A stretch of DNA of 9,348 bases, taken from an uncultured Rubritalea sp. Its GTDB lineage: Bacteria > Verrucomicrobiota > Verrucomicrobiia > Verrucomicrobiales > Akkermansiaceae. The DNA lies in assembly GCA_937951395.1 (NCBI GenBank), contig CALFBV010000195.1:1-9348 (forward strand), read 5' to 3'. The position numbers and the translations under genes were made by a program. Below the pieces are notes generated by a model. It did no database searches. It worked only from the letters and a program-made list of their open reading frames with translations, and was not told the origin of the DNA. The stretch's first letter is position 1; each line of letters begins with the position of its first letter. This document shows positions 4,135 through 9,348 of this stretch, one piece after another.

Positions 4135-6690
4135 CTATCGCTCCCAGATCATGTATTTCATTTCTAGTTCTCTAGCTTTGTCGGTTGCCTCTTTAGCGCG
4201 GTAGCCTTTGCTGTTAGAGAGTTTCTTAGCGACAGCAATGGCACCGTTAGGATTCTTCATGTCTTTTAACATTGCAATGGCTTTGAACCCGCATTCAAAA
4301 TACCATTTCCATTCTGTGATGGGCGCGATCTCTGTGTCGATGTTGATAACTGAGTAGTAAATTTCTAAGGCATCATCATCTCTGTTCATGTGCTGGAGGG
4401 TGAGCGCCTTGTGATATTTGAGCTGATTTATCGCTTGGGGGTTACCTACGCTCTGGGCGATGAGGGTATCGAATATGTCGAGCGCTAGCTGGAAGTTTAC
4501 TGACTCAGGTTCTGAGACCCCTAGCGCATGATAAGATGATGCTAGGAGGACTCCGATCTTGAGAGGTTTTTCCCCTTCAGGTGCTACGTCGAACTCTGGC
4601 TTGAGTTTTTCGACTGCGAGTTGCGGTTGATTTTTCTTCATGTAGAGCTGGGAAAGCTGGAGCAGTGACTCAGTAGCAAGGTCGGATTTCTCAGCGGCTA
4701 TCTTTGAAAACATCACGATAGATTCTTCCTGTGATTGCGGTGTGCCTTCGAGTTTAGCGGACATTGCAGTATAATATTCTGCATAGTTTTTTAGCGGGTG
4801 TTCTGGGTGAGCTTTCGTGAGGTTTAGCAAAATTCGACGTGCTTCATTGTGCTGGCCATTATGGTAAAGAGCCTGACCTTGGAGTAGGGTGAACTGAGGT
4901 GTCCGCGGATGCTCAGGAAAAGTTTCAGTGAACTGTCTTGCCGCATCTGCAGCACCAGCATAGTCCATATGTGTGGCGGCATTTCTGTATATTAAGTATG
5001 AATACTGAGCGTGCTGGCTATCACGTAGATCGTTTTTGCTAATATCTGAAATAATAGACTGACAGAGTTCTAGGTCCACAGGGGAGATATTGAGGCAGTT
5101 TAGGGCCAATGCCAGTCTAGCTTCATTGATGCGCGGGTGGTCAGAGTGTTGATGTGTGAAATTTAGAAGGGTGCTGCGGGCATCTGTTTTTTTCTTATTC
5201 GCTAGCCAGAGAGCGCATTCGAGGAGTAGGTTTGTTTGGATGACTGAGTCATCGATGTTGTTCTCTAGCTTGTGAAATCCATCTTCATCTGCAGAGGCGA
5301 GATAGGCAGTTGCCGCATTGATGATAGAGGCTGTTTGTAGCTCGCTCTTTTTGGTGGCGTTGTCGACTACGGTCTGAAATGCGGCAGCTGCTGCGGGATA
5401 ATCTTTCTCATCGAGGTTGAGCTTCCCTAATAGAAATGCCGCTTGCTGTTTAGCGATGGGCGCGATGGGGATATTTAGTTTCTGGATGAGTTTCAAGGTT
5501 CTTTTAGCAGGTTCTATTCGTCCTAGAGCAAGCTGTGTGCTGGCAGTATCGGTCAATGAAGTGCCTGCCAGTATATGAGTTGGGTAGCGGAGTCTGAGCA
5601 GATTAAGCTCAAAGATAGCTTTAGTCTTACTATCCGCTTCAGCCTGGTGAGCGAGGTGTCTAGCGTAGTAGTAATGAGCAAATGTCTTGAGATCCGATTG
5701 CTCTTCCTCCGTCTCACTCAGCTCGTCAGTTGTCTCCACTTTGTCTCTGCCTGACCATGCGATGAGCTTCTTGATGGATGAATCAGTGATAGCAACATCG
5801 TCAGGAATCCATTCACTTAGTCTGGAAAACATAGGTCCAAGCTGGGGGCTATTAGGATGCTTATCCAGATAGCTGACAAGAGTATTGATGCCTTCTTGAG
5901 TCTGCCCACTGAGGTGGAGAGCATCAGCTAGATGAAGCGTGGCATAGCTGAGCGTCCTTCGGTCAAGGTTTTCTGGAGCCTTGACCATAGCATCGAGAGA
6001 CTTGATGACCTCAGGGTATGCTTTCTTTAAAATGTCAATCTGCGCCTGGATCACTTGTTTAGCCTTGGTGGTAACTTCATCCGTAGCTGTTATTTTCTTC
6101 AGTGTGAGGCTAGCATTCTCAGCGTCGTCTTTTTCCAAATAGAGGTTTGCAAGTGAGAGATAGGTCTGTGGGCGTACTTTATTAGCGTCCTGACCTTTTA
6201 CAGACAGACTAAGAGTGGAGAGCGCTTTATCGATGTCATTTAGGGCAGTTGCTAGAGTTGCAATTTTGATCTGAGCCAGAGTGTAGTTTTTAGATTCAGG
6301 AACTGCACGCTCTAACATTTCGATAGCGTCATTGTACCTGCCCGATGTGGCTAATGCTTGGCCTTTCCAGAAAACAGCATCAGGGTGCTTTGTAATGAGT
6401 GGATCTGTGAGAGTAGCGAGCGCATCATCCGGCTTGAGGTCTCGGATCTGCGCTTCAGCCAGAAGGAAGAGTAACGCGAGTTTGTCCTTATCACCGAGCG
6501 TTTTATCTTTAGTCCCAGACTCTAACAGATTAGAAAACTTCTTACTAGCAATACTGGGGAGGTGATCTTTGAGCGCGCTAATGCCTTCTTTATATATAGG
6601 GTTATCAGAAAGTTTAACCACCTTAGCTGGTTCTTGTGCGCAAAGTATACTTCCCAGAGTAAGTGCAGTGATAACAGAAATGATGCGCAT
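4135..6690 (-). CDS. Large exported tetratricopeptide-repeat protein
   Basis: With the start at 6690 the product is 851 residues: a signal peptide (MRIISVITALTLGSILCA, cut probably before QEP) followed almost entirely by helical TPR-type repeats. Examples are GRYNDAIEMLERAVPESK, NDIDKALSTLSLSVKG, LEKDDAENASLTLKKI, EHPRTPQFTLLQGQALYHNG and MNRDDDALEIYYSVI. No catalytic domain, transmembrane helix or good lipobox is seen; Cys at the signal end lies in SILC, a poor lipobox. It should be periplasmic or outer-membrane associated and act as a protein-binding scaffold; the partner is unknown. The open frame extends to a TTG at 6744 that overlaps the TGA of the upstream gene by 4 bases, but that start would put 18 extra residues before the signal peptide. 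ATG 6699 is also possible. I chose 6690 for the compact signal peptide. It is probably co-transcribed with the upstream 206-residue gene. Confidence 0.85.
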   Translation of the reverse strand: MRIISVITALTLGSILCAQEPAKVVKLSDNPIYKEGISALKDHLPSIASKKFSNLLESGTKDKTLGDKDKLALLFLLAEAQIRDLKPDDALATLTDPLITKHPDAVFWKGQALATSGRYNDAIEMLERAVPESKNYTLAQIKIATLATALNDIDKALSTLSLSVKGQDANKVRPQTYLSLANLYLEKDDAENASLTLKKITATDEVTTKAKQVIQAQIDILKKAYPEVIKSLDAMVKAPENLDRRTLSYATLHLADALHLSGQTQEGINTLVSYLDKHPNSPQLGPMFSRLSEWIPDDVAITDSSIKKLIAWSGRDKVETTDELSETEEEQSDLKTFAHYYYARHLAHQAEADSKTKAIFELNLLRLRYPTHILAGTSLTDTASTQLALGRIEPAKRTLKLIQKLNIPIAPIAKQQAAFLLGKLNLDEKDYPAAAAAFQTVVDNATKKSELQTASIINAATAYLASADEDGFHKLENNIDDSVIQTNLLLECALWLANKKKTDARSTLLNFTHQHSDHPRINEARLALALNCLNISPVDLELCQSIISDISKNDLRDSQHAQYSYLIYRNAATHMDYAGAADAARQFTETFPEHPRTPQFTLLQGQALYHNGQHNEARRILLNLTKAHPEHPLKNYAEYYTAMSAKLEGTPQSQEESIVMFSKIAAEKSDLATESLLQLSQLYMKKNQPQLAVEKLKPEFDVAPEGEKPLKIGVLLASSYHALGVSEPESVNFQLALDIFDTLIAQSVGNPQAINQLKYHKALTLQHMNRDDDALEIYYSVINIDTEIAPITEWKWYFECGFKAIAMLKDMKNPNGAIAVAKKLSNSKGYRAKEATDKARELEMKYMIWER

Positions 6691-6740
6691 GAAGATCATA
6701 GGGCTAAGGTAATGAGAGAAGGGCAAAAAGTAAAACCATT

Positions 6741-7361
6741 TCAATCGCCACTGATTTCAGCATGAAATTTCTTGAGCTTGAGTCCAATAGGTGAGTGCGA
6801 GTCTATGGCCTTCTGCCAATCAGCATCTGTGTGAATCAAGGCAAGATCGGGGAGTTTATTTGTTGAGTTTGTAGAGGTAAGTTTTTGATGTTTAATGAAA
6901 AGGTAATCTCTGCCAATCACGGTATTCTTCTCCGAGCACTGCTGCATGGCAGCATTGATCCAGCGAGCGCCACACTCTGGGCAGTGAACTGAGAGCTCGG
7001 CACATTTCTCAAATTCATCATTTGTGAAATTATCATCACCGGAGAACTCAATACTGAATTCAGGTGCGTGCTGCTCAGGAGTGAAATGGAAATGATCTCC
7101 GTGCTTAATGACGTCTCCGCGGAACAGCGGCAGCAACCAGAAGCTCACCGCGGCCACAGCATCAGGGTCAGCAGGGCTAACAATGAATCTAATGTGCGTC
7201 TGACTCAAGCCCGTGAGTTGGCTTATCATCACTGCCACTAGAGCTCGGTAGCGTTTCTCCGCCTCGTCCAGATCATCAGCCAAAGTGTGATGTATACTAG
7301 GTTGTGTAGGATTACTGGTGGGTTCTTCGATGCGAATAGTGATGAGGTTAGGTTGCTTCAT
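6741..7361 (-). CDS. Unrecognised protein of 206 residues with a Cys cluster
   Basis: I do not recognise this protein with confidence. It starts at ATG 7361, has no signal peptide or membrane helix, and is acidic and probably cytoplasmic. Residues about 26-80 (TLADDLDEAEKRYRALV..., then HIRFIVSPADPDAVAAVSFW) have the feel of the N-terminal part of DUF2064/TIGR04282 glycosyltransferase-like proteins. The later hallmarks of that family (DLGERM, GSDCP, DGGYY) are missing, so this may be chance or a diverged relative. The middle holds four Cys (120, 127, 130, 142), including HCPECGARW (126-134), which suggests a zinc-binding knuckle, though the spacing does not match a family I know. The C-terminal part contains ALIHTDADW (174-182). 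The gene abuts the long TPR gene downstream. Its base use is like its neighbours. The open frame and operon position support a real gene; the function is unknown. Confidence 0.75.
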   Translation of the reverse strand: MKQPNLITIRIEEPTSNPTQPSIHHTLADDLDEAEKRYRALVAVMISQLTGLSQTHIRFIVSPADPDAVAAVSFWLLPLFRGDVIKHGDHFHFTPEQHAPEFSIEFSGDDNFTNDEFEKCAELSVHCPECGARWINAAMQQCSEKNTVIGRDYLFIKHQKLTSTNSTNKLPDLALIHTDADWQKAIDSHSPIGLKLKKFHAEISGD

Positions 7362-7409
7362 GGAGTAATGTTAGAGCTAAGTTTTGGTGAAATGAGGACG
7401 AGACGCAAG

Positions 7410-7438
7410 AGTATATGAGAACAGATATTCATTAAGAA
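7410..7438 (-). promoter_or_regulatory. Candidate promoter for the 206-residue gene and the TPR gene
   Basis: On the minus strand TATACT (7415-7410, 5 of 6 to TATAAT) lies 17 bases after TTCTTA (7438-7433, only 3 of 6 to TTGACA). Transcription would start near 7403, giving a leader of about 40 bases to the ATG at 7361. In the same 170-base divergent gap I found no convincing plus-strand promoter for ftsK; TAATAT at 7443 lacks a matching -35. Confidence 0.3.
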
Positions 7439-7531
7439 AAGTTAATATTAGGGTAATCGGTTCTTGCAAAATCGAGGGTTTGTAGGGAAGGTTACCTGTA
7501 CCAAGAGCATCTAATAGACAGAATTTTCAGA

Positions 7532-9348
7532 ATGGCCGCACAGAATAAATCAAAAAAAACAAACGAAGTAAGCAACAAGCCATCATGGTTTAATGAAGTG
7601 GCAGGGATAGCGATGATCGGTTTTGGCTTTCTGCTCTTACTTGCGCTAATTTCTTTTGACTACGGAGATGTCCCAGAGTGGTTCAAGGGACCAGCTAACG
7701 AAGAAGGACGACCCACATCAAATATGGTAGGCATCCTCGGTGCTATTATCGCATGGCTCATGTTGCAATTATTCGGAGCGGCAGCATTTCTCATTTCACT
7801 TGGAGTTATCTGGCTCGGGATTGCCTATGCCTTCATGGAAGGCTCATTGACGCGTAGGACATGGATCGGACTGATCGCTTTTGTAGTGATTGGGGCTTGT
7901 TTGTTTAGTGTCACAGAAATGTTTACGACTTGGGCTAAAGGAGCAGGTTTGATGAATTCAGGTGGTGTAGTTGGTCACTTCATAGGAACGAGAGTTTTCG
8001 AGAAACTACTCAATAAAACAGGCGCAATCATCGTGCTGTTCGTCGCCTACATGGTTGGCCTTATCATGCTCACAGGACTCAATCCTATTAAATTTACGAA
8101 GCTATCTTGGCAGAAATTTATCACCTGGAAAAATGACCATGCAGAGCGTTCAGCTAAGCAAAAGGAACGTGAGTATGCAAAGGTGAATCGCCGTGCCCAG
8201 AGAAATCAGCTGTCAGATGAACGCATCGCAGCCAAGGAGGAAACCAAGCAAGAAGCAGCTAAGCAGAAGACCATCACCGCAGCTGCTGAGAAGAAGCAAG
8301 CTGCTGAGGAAGAAGCCAAACGACGAGAAGAAGAGGCGCAGCAGCCTCAGACAGAAATGACTCTCAAGGAGACTCCTAAACCACAGATCATCGATGCCTC
8401 ACAGCGCAAGAAACCGATGGCAGAAGTTGGCGCTAAACCATTTGAGAAGAAGAAAAAAGATGCAGAAGAACTCAGTCTCTCCACAGACGCCTACGCAGAC
8501 TACGAAACCCCAGGATTTGATCTGCTCGCCTATGATGACAGTGTAGAAGCAGAGCCAGAAGCTGACAAAGAAGAACTGCTAGCCAATCAGACAATCATCA
8601 TAGATACTCTCAAAGCCTTCGGAGTGGACGTCACGGCAGGGGACATCACCCGTGGTCCCACCATTACCCGGTATGAAGTCTATCCTAGCCTAGGCCTTCG
8701 CGTTAGCCGCATCACCCAGCTAGAAGCAGACCTCGCCCGCGCTACTAAAGCAGAACGCATCAACATCCTCGCCCCTATCCCTGGAAAGGACACTGTAGGA
8801 ATCGAGATAGCCAACGACAAAAAAGTAGCAGTCCCACTCCGTGAGCTCGTCCAAGATCCAGAATTTACCAGTGCCAAAAACAAGATCCCCCTTGCTCTAG
8901 GTAAAGACGTCTATGGAAACACCGTCATCGGTGACCTCGCAGCCATGCCCCACCTCCTAGTAGCGGGTGCCACAGGTGCAGGTAAATCCGTTTGTATCAA
9001 CTCCATCATCGCCAGTATTCTATTCAAATTCAGCCCAGACGAACTCCGCTTCATCATGGTGGATCCTAAAGTGGTAGAAATGCAGATCTACGGTAAACTC
9101 CCACACCTCGTAGTCCCAGTAGTCACAGATCCTGCCAAGGTAGTGGCTGCTCTCAGATGGGTAGTGAACGAGATGGAGAAGCGCTACAAAATCTTCGCCA
9201 AGTGCGGAGTGAGAAATTTCGATGGCTACAATGATAGACCGAGACCCGAAAAGGACGCTGAGCCAGAGACACCGGATGTAGAACCAGAGCCGGAAGAAGA
9301 GCCAGATCCTGAAATGGTAGAGTCGATCGCCCGAGCGCTAGAAGATGG
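7532..9348 (+). CDS. ftsK: DNA translocase FtsK, N-terminal 605 residues (runs off the right edge)
   Basis: FtsK anchors at the division septum and pumps DNA to resolve the chromosome terminus. The visible part has four membrane helices (about 22-42, two within 65-102, 111-128, 163-182), the usual FtsK_4TM anchor. A charged linker rich in Lys, Glu, Ala and Gln covers about 190-350 and probably contains a coiled coil. The FtsK alpha region covers about 352-450 (IIIDTLKAFGV, GPTITRYEV at 375-383, RINILAPIPGKDTVGIEI). The motor starts with MPHLLVAGATGAGKSVCIN (Walker A GATGAGKS, 479-486), followed by FIMVDPKVVEM (507-517) and RNFDGYN (561-567). After this comes a strongly acidic, Pro-rich stretch (568 to the edge). 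Walker B, the rest of the motor and any gamma domain lie outside the window. ATG 7532 gives a short polar N-terminus before the first helix; no Shine-Dalgarno motif is seen. The linker is much shorter than in E. coli FtsK. Confidence 0.97.
   Translation, partial: MAAQNKSKKTNEVSNKPSWFNEVAGIAMIGFGFLLLLALISFDYGDVPEWFKGPANEEGRPTSNMVGILGAIIAWLMLQLFGAAAFLISLGVIWLGIAYAFMEGSLTRRTWIGLIAFVVIGACLFSVTEMFTTWAKGAGLMNSGGVVGHFIGTRVFEKLLNKTGAIIVLFVAYMVGLIMLTGLNPIKFTKLSWQKFITWKNDHAERSAKQKEREYAKVNRRAQRNQLSDERIAAKEETKQEAAKQKTITAAAEKKQAAEEEAKRREEEAQQPQTEMTLKETPKPQIIDASQRKKPMAEVGAKPFEKKKKDAEELSLSTDAYADYETPGFDLLAYDDSVEAEPEADKEELLANQTIIIDTLKAFGVDVTAGDITRGPTITRYEVYPSLGLRVSRITQLEADLARATKAERINILAPIPGKDTVGIEIANDKKVAVPLRELVQDPEFTSAKNKIPLALGKDVYGNTVIGDLAAMPHLLVAGATGAGKSVCINSIIASILFKFSPDELRFIMVDPKVVEMQIYGKLPHLVVPVVTDPAKVVAALRWVVNEMEKRYKIFAKCGVRNFDGYNDRPRPEKDAEPETPDVEPEPEEEPDPEMVESIARALED

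Noticed and set aside
8680..8883. Minus-strand open frame of 67 codons
   Set aside because: It is a shadow of ftsK, whose plus-strand translation is continuous and motif-rich.
1..9348. Mobile element, CRISPR array, tRNA or toxin-antitoxin pair
   Set aside because: No transposase-like protein, terminal repeats, regular spaced repeats, cloverleaf sequence or toxin/antitoxin-like small genes were seen on either strand.

Overview
This window looks like a chromosomal core region of a Gram-negative-type bacterium. The best guess is Verrucomicrobiota (Verrucomicrobiales, Akkermansiaceae/Rubritaleaceae-like), based on the bactofilin, the large secreted TPR protein, the style of the PfkB kinase and the FtsK layout. 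This placement comes from family knowledge and has not been tested by a search. Base composition is moderate and slightly AT-leaning. CTAG is common, and no convincing Shine-Dalgarno motif precedes any gene start.

Layout. Positions 1-2140 carry three minus-strand genes, read right to left: a membrane-anchored TPR/YfgM-like protein (2140-1361), a bactofilin (1154-555) and the 5' part of glutamate racemase murI (299-1, continuing off the left edge). The two gaps between them (about 200 and 255 bases) hold inverted repeats: one operator-like dyad, two hairpins that overlap stop codons, and one hairpin followed by seven Ts on the transcribed strand. Diverging from the YfgM-like gene, positions 2332-3923 carry a tight plus-strand pair: thiE (thiamine-phosphate synthase) and a PfkB-family kinase 14 bases downstream. 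A convergent gap (3924-4134) with two weak terminator-like hairpins follows. Positions 7361-4135 carry a minus-strand pair: an unrecognised 206-residue protein and a long exported TPR protein. Diverging from these, ftsK starts at 7532 and runs off the right edge.

Together, murI (D-glutamate for peptidoglycan), bactofilin (wall-associated cytoskeletal polymer), the envelope TPR proteins and FtsK (division and chromosome translocation) give the window a cell-envelope and division character. The thiE-kinase pair is a metabolic insert. No mobile element, CRISPR array, tRNA or rRNA was seen.

I found no clearly new multi-gene system. The items most worth following are the unrecognised 206-residue protein with a Cys cluster, the thiE-linked orphan PfkB kinase, the structured gaps around bactofilin, and the apparently SD-independent starts.
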